Shown piece by piece: positions 1-11,088 of a stretch of DNA of 64,000 nt. The stretch lies in contig CANTUQ010000050.1 of assembly GCA_947683425.1 (NCBI GenBank), positions 11,214,501 through 11,278,500 on the forward strand. The letters are read 5' to 3'. Source of the stretch: Excoecaria cochinchinensis. Its lineage: Eukaryota; Streptophyta; Magnoliopsida; Malpighiales; Euphorbiaceae. Under the pieces are notes generated by a model. The model was not told the origin of the DNA, made no database searches, and was given only the letters and a program-made list of their open reading frames with translations. Position 1 is the stretch's first letter. Every line of letters begins with the position of its first letter. The position numbers and the translations under genes are program-made.

Positions 1-201
1 CATAATATCCAAAGCCAATGGCTCACTCACACCATGCATGTGATTAAATTACCAAAACCAAGAATCTGAAACTGTAACAGTACCAAAACCAGGAAATCCA
101 GCCACTAGTTTGTTTATCCTTTCAGTGTTCCAATAAAAAGTTAAATTCAAAAGTTATAATAATAATACTAAACCAAGGGGCGACAGAAGCCTCTTTCGCC
201 C

Positions 202-208
202 TATAAAT
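202..208 (+). promoter_or_regulatory. TATA box of the HIG1-domain gene
   Basis: A TATAAAT motif lies 63 bases upstream of the ATG at 271 in otherwise mixed sequence. That spacing would place transcription start about 30 bases downstream and give a short 5' leader. Position and motif are seen; function is inferred. Confidence 0.55.
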
Positions 209-270
209 GCTTCTATTTGCTTGCCACTTCCACTCAGTCTATCAAGAACAAGAAGAAAAAAGAAATTGAC

Positions 271-1153
271 ATGGAAGCTATTCAATCTTGGGTTTCGGAG
301 CACCAGCTCACCAGGATTGGTCAGTTTTTTTTTTTTTACTGTAAATTAAAATTTACTAAAAAAATATATTCATTATAAAAAAAGATTAATTACCTTTTAT
401 TGCGGCATACCATATACGGTTAATTTCAGTAAATAAATAAAAATATATACAAATCGAGTTTGGGTAAGTAAAATCTGAACGTAAAATTATAGATTCATTC
501 GGATTTCTTTACTCTTTTTCGGTACAATACTTACTATATATATTCGTGATGTGTGTGTATTGCAGGAGCACTGTGGGCAACAGCCGTTGGGGGATCTCTA
601 GTTTATTCACGTTCAAGAACTCCTATGAAACCAAGCCTGAGGCTCATACATGCTAGGTATATAATTCTTTCTTCTTTTTTTTTTTCGAAGAACTACTATT
701 TATTTATCAACTATAAATTCAGCAAACCATACGGACTACACATATCAAAGTAATTAATTGCAATTTAGACTTTTTAATATAAAAAAATTATTACATTTAG
801 ATTCCGGTAAAAGTTTCATTGATCGTTTGTGAAATAATGGCAGATGCAGGTAAGGAGTGAGGGTGGCCTTGGCCCTCCAATTCTTGTAAATTTTATATAT
901 GTTTTCAAGAATAATTTTTAAATTATTTCTTACAATTTGGCTCTCTCAAACTTTTTGATCTTTTATTATATTTTAATTTCTCTCCCTAAATTTCATAATT
1001 AATTTAAATTTGTAAAGTGAAAATATATATATAATTTATTTATTTGTGTGTAGGATGCATGCACAAGCCATAACAATGGCAGTGCTGTCTGGAGCAGCAA
1101 TTTACGATTACTATGAGAAGCAAGGAGTGAATGCTGCTTCTTCTTCTGGATAA
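271..1153 (+). CDS. HIG1-domain (hypoxia-responsive family) mitochondrial inner-membrane protein
   Basis: Three exons, 271-319, 566-656 and 1054-1153, join with GT..AG borders in consistent phase to give 79 residues. The product is a small two-helix membrane protein: a short N-terminal amphipathic stretch (VSEHQLTRIGALW), a first hydrophobic segment, a basic loop ending in H-A-R-M-H-A-Q, and a second hydrophobic segment (ITMAVLSGAAIYDYY). The H-x-R-x3-Q signature in the loop is typical of HIG1 domains. Family members (yeast Rcf1/Rcf2, animal HIGD) associate with respiratory complexes III and IV, and plant members are hypoxia-responsive. Length matches the plant family of roughly 80-100 residues. 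Only the middle exon appears as a single-frame ORF, so the gene is easily missed. Family assignment is firm; the respiratory role is inferred from the family. Confidence 0.85.
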
Positions 1154-1640
1154 TAATTAAGAAAATATTTTTCTTGAAATTTCTAAAATAGCAATCTATT
1201 TTATGGACTGCTGTTTAGCATGTAACGCTTGTCAAGGTATCATTGCTTACAATCACTAATTAATTCATCTTCCTCTTCCATTTTGGAAGTTAGTTTTATA
1301 TGATGTAAATTAAGGCCTATTTTCAAATATAATTTTTATTAGCTTAATTTCGATGTTTGTTAAATTATTTGAATTTATTTATTTATTTATTTTAAACCCA
1401 AATGCATTTCAAAATAAAATCAATAAAATCATTTAAAATTTATTTTTTTTTTTCGAATTAATCTGAACGTAGTACGAATTTAAATGTTTTCCGTACAGTT
1501 GGGGTTGTTAAAAAAAAAATTAAATAAAATCAGCAAGAATACATTACAGGTAAAAGAAAATCAGAAACTAAATTCCAACATCTGAAAACAGCATGAGAGA
1601 TAGCTGCTCTAGCTAGAGAGGCGGTTTTTGTTCCATTATT
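1154..1640. other. 3' flank of the HIG1 gene, no further gene seen
   Basis: AT-rich sequence holding the likely 3' UTR of the upstream gene (roughly to 1310) followed by low-complexity A/T runs. No coding or structural signal recognised. Confidence 0.4.
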
Positions 1641-1658
1641 GCAAATACGTTTTGAATA

Positions 1659-2838
1659 TCCATTATTATATGTGCCGTCGAGTATCGACATTTCCCGCCG
1701 CAGTATGGCGTCTAAGCCACTTGAATGCCCTTTCATCTATGGCTAAACAAAACCCAACAACTTTCACCGGTCGTATTCCTATTTCCGTCGCCGGAAATTC
1801 GAATTCGAGGCTAATCTAGTGCTTTGGGCTGTCAAGGGAAAGTCAAAGAAGCAAGGAAGATGAAATGCATCACCCTGACATCGTTTCTTATGCTTCTATG
1901 ATTACTGCTTATTTTAAAAGCAATGATCTTCCTCAAGCTGAGAGGCTTTTTGGGCCAATGCCAGAAAGAAGTGTTGTTGCGGCTTCTACAATGATAAGTA
2001 GGTATGTTAAGGTCGGCCAGCTTGATAAGGCTCGTGAAGTTTTTTATCAAATGGTGGAGGGGAATGTGCTATCTTGGACCGGTTTGGTTTCTGGCTATTT
2101 TAGAAATGGGGAGTTGATGAAGCTATTCGGATTTTCCGTCAAATGCCTGATAAGCATGTGGTTTCGTGGACTACTGTGATTTCGGGTTTTGCTCAAAATA
2201 TTCTAGTTGATCAAGCTCGTGATATTTTTGATCAAATGCCGGAGAAAAATATAGTTGCTTGAACTGTTATGATCAAGTGTTATGTAGATAATGATCGAAT
2301 TGACGAAGCTCGTGTATTCTTGGAACATTATGATTTTATGTTGCATGCATGCTAATAGGCTTAATGAAGCTATTCAGCTATTTATTTCGATGCCGCAAAG
2401 GAATACAGTTGCTTGGACAACAACGGTCACTGGTCTGGCACGAAATGGAACGGCTGAACATGCGAGGATTTTTTTTATCAGATGCCTAAAAAGGATATAG
2501 CTGCATGGAATGATATGATCACAGCATATATATTGATCAAGGCAGCATGGTTGAAGCTAATCAGCTTCTTAATTTGATGCCAGAAAAGAATATGATGAGT
2601 TGGAATGCGATGATTGATAGATATGCCAGAAAAGGTGATGCTTTAAAGTGTATGATCCTTATGTTTCGTTCCAAATTCAAGCCTAATTCAGCTACTATCA
2701 CTAGCCTATTGACATCATGTGAAAGTATAATAGAGCTCATACAATCTCATGGTCTAGCAATCCGTCTTGGGTTTGAGCGTGACTCAGTGCTTGCCAATGC
2801 GCTTGTCACTACGTATTCTAGATGTGGGTTTTCACATT
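1659..2838 (+). pseudogene. Degenerate PPR (PLS-type) gene, truncated at the 3' end
   Basis: Successive fragments in different frames encode recognisable pentatricopeptide repeats. They include DIVSYASMITAYFKSNDLPQ, AERLFGPMPERSVVAASTMI, KAREVFYQMVEGNVLSWTG and KNMMSWNAMIDRYARKGDA. The alternating repeat lengths fit the PLS subclass, whose members act in organellar RNA editing and processing. The start region (from about 1659) has a basic, Ser-rich leader that could once have been a mitochondrial presequence. The frame is broken near 1819, again near 2120, by a TGA at about 2260 and near 2490, and the repeats stop abruptly at 2838 without the E/DYW tail expected of the family. It is therefore non-functional. 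The break coincides with the start of a LINE-derived fragment on the other strand. Confidence 0.8.
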
Positions 2839-3675
2839 AGATATTAGTATTATCCATCACAGCCCCTATATTAATGCCCTTTGAATTAGACCGCAAACCA
2901 TCTCCATCTTTAGACCCCAAACCATCTCCATCTTGCCCAACAGCTACATTATCTGCTAAATTGGTGGGATTCAAATTTGATAAGGAATTTCCATGATCAT
3001 CTCATAACCAACGACTCACCGCTGGTAAGGATCCCTGCTTTTCGACAATGACAAAAGCTTTCCGAGTGGCCAAGACGACTGCAAAGAAAACAAAAAATAC
3101 TTAATCTCTCACATTGAAACTCACCATAGACCTCTGTGCCATCTTTCAATGTCAACTTCTTACGTTTTAAAGGTTTGCGAACATCCAAGCGAACACGAAC
3201 TCGTATAATGTCACTTCTCCCTTTGGTAATAGATTTTGAATCACAGTCTAAGAACTTACCAGCAAAATTACGAAATTGAATGTCCATTTGTTTAGACATC
3301 AAGCCAGGAGGTAATTTATGAACTTGCATCCAAACATCCGAGTAAACAATAGGGACCGTAAGTAGGTCATCTCCCTTGGCAATCTTATGAATTACAAGTA
3401 AATGATAGTTAAAAGTCTACGGCCGTCCGTTCACAACTCGATCTACAACTGTTCTCCCCTACCTCCTTAATATTGATACTTCCAAGAGGGTACCAGATAT
3501 TGGTTAAGGTACTGCGCATTGATGGAAAGTGAATAAAACTGTCAGTCAGAAAACAACCTATAAGGCATAGATCAAACCTTTCTGATTCTGCATGTTCTAC
3601 CCCTGCTATCGCATCCACTTGCCTAGCCTCTTCCTCTTCTTCCTCGATAGGTAACACAGCCAAATCCTCTTCCAT
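2839..3675 (-). pseudogene. LINE ORF1-like fragment (DUF4283 plus CCHC zinc knuckle)
   Basis: On the minus strand, 3675-3409 encodes an acidic start (MEEDLAVLPIEEEEEEA) followed by a segment ending CLIGCFLTDSFIHFPSMRST. This is the DUF4283 pattern found at the N-terminus of plant LINE ORF1 proteins. After a frame break, 3353-2997 encodes VYSDVWMQVHKLPPGLM, a basic stretch and a C-x2-C-x4-H-x4-C knuckle (CFLCSRLGHSESFC). The stretch normally between these blocks is missing, so an internal deletion is likely. No endonuclease or reverse transcriptase follows. It is a relic joined directly to the truncated PPR gene, either as the cause of that truncation or as a later junction. Confidence 0.7.
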
Positions 3676-4004
3676 TTAGCTATGCCAAACCACATCGCAC
3701 AATCATGGTTATATTCAAATTACGTAAAAATAATAATAAAAAAAACTTTCTCATAAATCACTAGCATGCCACGTAACTAACTTCTACGCACATGACATCC
3801 AAACTGCTACCTCGCAATCATGCCACTTGACATGTAGGTATGTCAAATAAATATATTGCCGCCTGGACCCAGATGTTCAATTTTGTATTAAATGCCAGTT
3901 TGGCTTTTCAATAAAATTTCATTTTCCTTTTACAAAATGGAAAAAAGAAGATCAAAACAAATCAACTTGAAGAATCGTATCTCATAAAATGAGGAAGAAT
4001 ACGG

Positions 4005-4719
4005 GTGTTAATTAGGGGGTGTTAAAAAAGAGATTAATCGAATTAATTTTTATGGTTAATGATTAATAATTTTTATGAATTTTGGTTTTTAATTTTAAAA
4101 AATCATCGATTTTGGTTAATCGATCGATTTTATATAATTATATATATATATCGGTTTCAATTTTTGGTTTCAGTTAACCGATCGATTTTGTATAATTTTT
4201 CACATATATTTTCGGTTTCAGTTTTCAATTAACCGTTAGGTTTTATATAAATTTTTTTTTATATTAATAAAGTTAAAAAAAAAATTAAAATGAAACCCTA
4301 TATTAAATTATATATATATGTATGTATAATATAATATGTGTGAAATTTTTTTGTTTAACTAGTTAGATCATTATATTTTCGGTTTGTAATTTAATATTCA
4401 AATATTTTGAACATTTTTAATTTATAATTGTAGTTTGAACATTATATTTAATTACTATATTGTATTATATATGTTTTCTAATTTTAATTTTTAAGTAAGT
4501 TGAATATTTTATTTTTTTTATGAATGTATTTTATAATTATAGTGGTTAACCAAAAAATATTGGTTAACCGATCTGAAAATCCGAAATTGATATGAATTGG
4601 TTAACCGATAATAATAGACCAGTTAATGGTTAAAATTTTTTAAAAAATCGAATTTAATGAACTGATTTTTTTTTGTTCATGGACCGGTTAACCGGTCCAT
4701 GAACACCTCTAGTGTTAAT
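4005..4719. mobile_element. hAT-like MITE with perfect 8-bp target duplication
   Basis: The element spans 4013-4711 (699 bp). Its ends are TAGGGGGTGTT and the inverse of TAGAGGTGTT, and it is bounded by identical GTGTTAAT copies at 4005-4012 and 4712-4719. The interior is full of GGTTAACCGAT-type words and has no coding capacity. An 8-bp duplication with short inverted ends fits non-autonomous hAT elements. The boundaries are seen directly; the superfamily is inferred from duplication length. Confidence 0.8.
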
Positions 4720-4859
4720 AAATATCAATCATTATATTTTTCATCGAATAATACAAATTTATATATATATTCAGAATAGGAAAGATCTTCTAGTGGTCTC
4801 CGATATTGTAGTCTATGATCTCCACCAAACATTGGTCTATAAAATATTTTATTTTCTAT

Positions 4860-6700
4860 TTTCAAATTTATTTTAGAAGTGTTAAATTTCTTATTTCTAT
4901 TTTTTTTGACAATTTTTAATTAATGTTTTTTACAAAAAAAAATTATAAAAATTGAGTATTTTGAAAACTATTTACGGATTTATGGTGAATCAGAAACCGC
5001 AATAACAGGTTGCGGTTTCAAAATGTGAAACTCACGGATTCTAAAAAAAATTTCACAGAAACCGCAATACCGTAACAGTTTGTTGCAGTTTCAAATCTGG
5101 TCTAACATTTTACAGTTTTTTTTTGTATTGCGGGTCTGATAGTTTTTAAAAAGTTTTTTGAAAAAAATTGTTAATATCAAACCGGCAATTGTGAAAGCAT
5201 TTTTTTTTCAAAAAATAATAGTTAATATTTTAGAAAAAAATACTAAATTTTGTATATAGAACTAATACAAATATAAAAATGTTATTTTGAATATATGTTG
5301 CCTTAAATTTTTTGTAAAAAAAAAAATTACAAATCGAGCCTTTCCGCTATTTGAAATCAAAGGCCAATTCCTCTCCTATACTTAAAAAATAGTTCAATTC
5401 TTCTAATTGAAGTGCAATGATGGCTAATGATTAAGGGGGTGTTTGGCATTGCTTTTGGAAAGCCAAAAAACTGCTTTTTTGATAAAAAAAAATTGATTAT
5501 GGGACAAAAATAAGTGTTTGGTAAATGCTGATTTTAGAAAAATTAATTTTCTGAAAAGTGAAAAAATCTGCTTTTCAGATAAACTGCAAATTGAAGTTTT
5601 TCAGAAAAACTGATTTTCAGTTTTTAAGGACAGCAGATTTAATCTTTTTTTTAGACAAAAATATCATTTATTTTATTTCATAATGACAAATAAGTGAAAA
5701 TTATTATTATTATTTAGTGAAATTTTGAATATAATATATTAAAATTTATATATATATATCATTTTTTTATTTTTTTATTCTAAAAAGCTATTTTTAATTA
5801 TATCATTTACCAAACAGTTGACCATTGTTTTTGATTTTATAAGTCATTTTAAATTTTATTTAACAAACAGTTATCTAATTTTCGATATACGGTTTTTTGA
5901 AATACAACTTTTTTCAATAGAAAAAACTGTTTTTAAATACTATGTTTTTTTTTATTGACTTCCATTTTTTTGTAATTGGTCATTTCTTGTTTTTTTTATT
6001 TGCTTATTTCTTGATAGATAGAGAAAATATGTTTATGGGTATCCTTTCAAGATTAGAAGAAATTATTCCCTTTTTCAATTTTTTTAAATCTATAATAAAT
6101 TTTTTTCTAAACCATAGGTACAAATTAATTATATAGTAACAAATTGATAAATGTAATATATACAATTAATTAGTGTATTTAAAAAAAAATATTGATTCTG
6201 TTTGTAATTGTTTTTACAAAAAATTCAAAACAATACATGTCCAAAATAAAATATTTATACTTGCATTAGTCCTATGTACAAACTTTAGTATTTCTAAAAG
6301 AAAAATATTAACCATTATTCATTGAAAAAAAATATATAAAAGCTGTTAGACCAACGGTTGTAAAAACTGCCGGTTTGACATTAAAAATTTAAAAAAAAAT
6401 AATAAGAAGACCCTTTAAAAGTTGTAAGACAGGCAGCTTTTAGTTGCTAGTCCGACATTAAAATACTTTTAAAAAAATTGTAAAATGTCAGATCAAGTGT
6501 GAAACCGCGGCAAACTGCTGCAATTTCAGTATAATTTTAAAAAAAAAATCATAAATTTTACAGAAACCACAATCTGTTATTACAGTTTATAACTCATTCC
6601 AAATCAGTAAATATTTTTCAACACTTCACTTTTGTAATTTTTTTTAAAAAAACATTAATTAAAAAATTATTCTTTTTTTTACCTTTTCCACCATTATTTT
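4860..6700. mobile_element. Element with long (about 300 bp) diverged inverted arms, interrupted by a nested MITE
   Basis: The sequence from about 4909 onward (TTTTTAATTAATGTTTTTTA, then CAGAAACCGCAATAACAGG) reappears inverted at about 6560-6670. A second matching block (TCTGGTCTAACATTTTACAG at about 5097) also reappears inverted at about 6480. The arms are diverged but collinear over roughly 300 bp, as in foldback or Mutator-like elements. The exact ends and target duplication were not resolved. A separate element beginning at 5433 lies inside. Confidence 0.55.
5433..5950. mobile_element. Nested MITE of the GGGGGTGTTTGGCA family, copy 1
   Basis: Begins AAGGGGGTGTTTGGCATTGC and is closely matched by 14087-14906 (for example AAATGCTGATTTTAGAAAAA against AAATGCTAATTTTAGAAAAA). 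It sits within the arms of a larger inverted-repeat element, so it inserted later. The right end is unclear. No coding potential. Confidence 0.5.
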
Positions 6701-7685
6701 AAAGTACTAATTCAATACTCACATATAACGCGCACATATTTCGACTGTCAGATTATGCACGGCTTCATTTAAAACGTCAACTTACATACATTTATTTGAT
6801 GCAACGATCCAAACAACTACACCCCACACAACTACACCCCACGTACTTACAAATACATACACCCCACATAACCGTGCATCCTATCTCATGCCATTATTTT
6901 AAAATCTCCCTATTATAAGAAAGGCTTTCAATATATATATATATATATATAATACAAAAATAAGATAAGGAAGCTTTAACCTATTTTTGAAAATTGCAAG
7001 TGCCAGAAATCAAAATATTTTCCTTTCTATTAAAAGGGAAAAAGACATTTAACCAAAAAAAAAAAAAAAAGAGGGAAAAAGACAAAAGAATGCTGACCTA
7101 TAATGACCCCAATGGACCATAATTTTAGTTGTGGAATTGATCATGCTCAATAAGTGGGGTCCAGTGCCTAATCAAACTCCTCAATTCTCAGCGAACACAA
7201 AAGTTTACAGCAAATGGGATTGCACCTTTATTTGGCAACCATCACCATCATTCTTTTCATTAAATAAAAAAAAACTCTAAAAATTGACACAAGAAATTGA
7301 TATTGAAGACCTATCAATTACTTTTGGTGTGAATTGGCTTCAGATTTCTTGTTTTGGTCCAAATTCTACACTAAAAAGCAATTAAATTTTAGCCTGCAAA
7401 ATTTGACAGAACAGAATGTTCATAACCTCATAAGATCACTGCTATTCATCACAGTAGTAAACACAAAATAACAAATAAACAAACATCAAAAGATCAACTT
7501 ACATACTCATAAGCTGCAGCAAAACATGATAAATAAACAACAAAATGAATTCATATCTACTAAGAGTCACCGTCTCATCAACAGAACTACTACACTGCAA
7601 CAACCCAAAATGCCAAACTACAGCAAATTAGTTCCTCATATCATATAAACTTATCCTCTCCCAACCAAAATGATATCATATTTAC
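6700..7685. other. AT-rich intergenic DNA and 3' region of the lipid transfer protein gene
   Basis: Contains a short tandem of CAACTACACCCCACA-like words near 6800-6865, an (AT)n run near 6926-6952, and from about 7390 the likely 3' UTR of the minus-strand gene ending at 7686. No other gene seen. Confidence 0.4.
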
Positions 7686-9101
7686 TTAGAAACTAGAGAA
7701 TAATGCAATTAGGAGACCAATGGCTAGAGATCCAATTGAGATTGATATAGCATGAGAACCTCCGGCCCCCGGAGTTGGCGCTCCTGCTGGTGATTGTACA
7801 CTTGCTCCGGCAGGTACTGTTGGTGCAGCAGCAGATGTGCCAGGTGATGGAGATACACCTGTGAAGCCAATTAACAATTTTTTTTTAATACAAGTAATCA
7901 ACTTGATAAGTAAAGAAAAACTGAACAAATAATTGATCTTTACCGCATTCCATTCCCCAAAACACAACACAGGAAATCAGAATCTAGCTAAGGGAGTCTT
8001 TGACCTTCCTTTTTGTTCATATCAATCATGATCAGTTGATAATGTGTGGACATATAAACCAAAAGACTCTGAATGTATTCTCCTAGTTACTTAGCAGGGA
8101 TATAGAAAGACATTAGCCAGATAATCCATTTCATTTTAGCTTAATATCATCATAAATTACCAACACAGGTAAGGATTAAACAGATAACAGAATGAAAGAT
8201 TATAAACTTTATTTTCAAATGCTAGACTAAAATTGAATGGATTTTTTTTTTGTCTCAGTTTCAGGCAAGTTTCAATTTCTTTCAATCTGAAGTAACAAGA
8301 AACCACATTTAGCACATTTAAGAAACTATGATTTTTTAAATGCAATAAAAACCACAGGAAGATATTCAGTTTATTTAAAAATAAACACCAAAACAAATCA
8401 GAGAATTCTGGAACAAATAAACAAACATCCTTATGACAGCATTCATCTTCTGCATGTACACAGATTATACAATATACAGATTAGTAATCTGAGATTATAA
8501 AAAATATATATATTATTATAATACAAAATCCATTATTTTTTTTTAAAAATAAAAGAAATATCTTTAACAATAAAATAAACAAGATCAGGGTAAGAACATA
8601 CCAGGAGCACCAGCAGGAGTCAAAGCACCCACTGAAAAAAAAAAGGGCAAAAAAGTTAGATTAAACCCCAAAACTCAGCCAAAAAAAAAAAAGAAAGAAA
8701 AAAGTTAGATTAAACCCCAAAACTCAGCCAAAAAAGAAAGAAAGAAAACAACACTAACATCCACAATTGGAAACAGAAGGGGCATGGAGTTTGCAAGCAG
8801 AAGGTAAAGTTAGAGCCTTTGTGACATTCAAAGCCACACCCAACTGAGTACTACTTTTAAAAGCCTCACAGAGACACTCAGCATCAGTTTTCAAAACAGT
8901 TTTCAAGCCAGAGCAGCAATTCCCTTCAGGCTTTGTTGAGGTACTTCCATTAGACACAAAAGACAAACAATCAGCCATGTTTAACACCAAACTGGAGCAA
9001 TCCACAGCAGGAGCTGGAGCACCGTGGTGGTTCCCTGCACCATCGGCGATTACCCAGATTGAGAAGATGCAAACTACGCCCAAAATGAGATTTGAAGCCA
9101 T
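7686..9101 (-). CDS. GPI-anchored non-specific lipid transfer protein (LTPG type)
   Basis: Three exons on the minus strand, 9101-8759, 8631-8602 and 7858-7686, join in frame to 181 residues. An N-terminal signal peptide (to about residue 21) precedes the eight-cysteine nsLTP domain: C35-x9-C45-x16-C62C63-x12-C76-x-C78-x24-C103-x9-C113. A Pro/Ala/Ser/Thr-rich arabinogalactan-like linker ([16 protein letters not shown], about residues 126-155) leads to a hydrophobic C-terminus ([12 protein letters not shown]), the usual signal for GPI attachment. Such proteins bind lipids at the outer plasma membrane and in the wall, and several are needed for cuticular wax or suberin export. The 30-base middle exon hides the tail from single-frame scans: read straight through, exon 1 ends in a false stop just past the donor. 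Architecture and length match the LTPG family well; the individual member is not assigned. Confidence 0.9.
8650..8745. repeat. About 48-bp tandem duplication in intron 1 of the lipid transfer protein gene
   Basis: The block around AAAGTTAGATTAAACCCCAA occurs twice in succession, each copy ending in an A/G-rich run. It lies between exons 1 and 2, close to the exon 2 acceptor on the minus strand, and is probably a neutral replication slip. Confidence 0.7.
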
Positions 9102-9261
9102 TTTGGAGCAATTGAGAGTGGGAACTGAAGTGGGTTTGGCTTAGAGTTTGAAGAGAGATAAATAAGGGCTGGGAAAATGAAGATTGGAGAGAGAGAGTGC
9201 TGTTTTTTGAAAAAAAGAAGGGCAGAGGGAGAAGGCATGTGGAAAGGAAAGTCGGTGGAAT

Positions 9262-9290
9262 CATATATCGGACGGTACACGTGGCATGCA
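9262..9290 (-). promoter_or_regulatory. Promoter elements of the lipid transfer protein gene
   Basis: About 160-190 bases upstream of the ATG are a TATA-like ATATATG (9262-9268), a G-box CACGTG (9278-9283) and an RY-type CATGCA (9285-9290). G-box plus RY combinations are known from ABA and seed-regulated promoters. The motifs are seen; the regulation is inferred. Confidence 0.45.
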
Positions 9291-9339
9291 TTTTGATTTT
9301 CGAGATTTTAATGGGATTTATAAAATCCTGAGATTTCAT

Positions 9340-10184
9340 TCCATTTCTGTATCAAAAAGAATTTGATTTTTTTTTTTTAATTATATTTTTAGTCTGCAAT
9401 TCGGCAATTTAGATGCACATTTAATTTGTACGTGCACGAAAAAATTCAAAAATATAATTTAATAATTTCATTTATTTCATATATTTTATATATTATTAAT
9501 TTTTATAAATTTATCTGTAATTTTTAGATATATTTTTTATTATATTAATAAAAATTTAATTTGCATTAAAAAAATTTACTACTTAAATTTATATTTTTTA
9601 TTATTTTTTTTTCTTAACTATATTTCAAACTTAAAAATTTAAAAACAATATTTGACGGACATGATACGGTATGTAAAATAATTAAATGAAAAATAAAAAA
9701 AATATTATTTTTTAATTTAATAATTCGCACAAATGGCAAATAAAATAGCTAGCCTACCGAAAAAATATTGAAAAACTTTGATTTCAATAATAAAGCAATA
9801 TAAAATATTAAAAATTGGACTGATTAATTAATTCACTCACATATTAAATATTAATTTTTGTATATTAAATATTTATTTGTGTTATATGTAATATTTGAAA
9901 TTTAAATTTAAGTTTGAAAATAATTTTGATTTAAAATTAAAAAAAAAAAACAAAGCACCTATGCACATGTAGTCATGGAGTGAGGCAATGATGACAAGAG
10001 CTGCCTTACATGGAAACTAATTGCTAATACATCGATACTGTTACAAACTGTCATGTAAAATAAAAGTAATTATACAATGTAAATGTAATTTTTTTTTATA
10101 TTATTTTTATTTTATTAATTTATTATTAATTTGATTCATAATAATTTATATATTCTGTCGAGATAATAACTTCTCTTAATTATT

Positions 10185-10247
<63 letters not shown>

Positions 10248-11088
10248 CGCCGCGTTTGTTGGTGAAATGGAGCAAAGGACCACTAGCGTTCACAATCACA
10301 TGTTTCCCCACTTTCCATGCGTTTGCGTAGTGAAATAGGGAAGATGACGTTTACACTGTTAAATTTCAGTTACTGTTTTGACTGCCATATTTCATGGTTT
10401 TTGTTTTTTTATTTACAGTTTGGAAAATTTACAGCTAATTTCACTGTATTGGATATGACTACTACAGTTAAGCTATAGACTAATTTAATTTATCATGCTG
10501 GATTTTTGAAAAAGGTATTTATTTTTATTTTAATAATTAATTATATATGTTTAAATAGTAAATTTGTACGTTTAAGGAAGGGCATAGGCAATATGCGCAA
10601 ATTAAAAAGATAAATTGCATATTAAGTCAAAAAAAAAATCTAACTTTTACTTTTACAATTTTTTCAAATTAGGTTTTTGAATTAAAAAAAAAAAGTAAAA
10701 CTTTAAATTGAGTCTTTTTTTAAGAAATAATTATAGACATTTAAATCAATTCACAATTAAAATTTTATCGGTTAAAATATAACTATTGGACTAGTAACAT
10801 TTTATTTAAAGACATTTCAATTGTACTTATATGTCAATAATTCTATTAAAATTAACGGAAATACCATTTTATTTAGGGATATTAACATAAATTGTTTTTT
10901 ATTCGAAATTTGAAAAAATACATTTTCATCTTACAAAGATTAAGTTTACTTGTGTTCGGATAAAGAGTATTTACATAAAATGTTAGGAATTCAATTATTA
11001 CGCTTTAAACAACAGAATTTGAATGGCGAATTGGCCAAACGTTATGTATTTTTTTTTATAATTATACCTATTTTTAATTTTGACACAT
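9340..11088. other. Gene-free AT-rich intergenic region with (AT)n microsatellite
   Basis: Long A/T runs with an uninterrupted AT dinucleotide tract at about 10190-10241. No ORF of substance, no conserved motif and no RNA gene recognised. Confidence 0.5.

Noticed and set aside
10190..10241. AT-repeat tract considered as a cruciform or replication element
   Set aside because: Simple microsatellite of the sort found many times in this window (for example 13079-13134); no flanking structure supports a special role.
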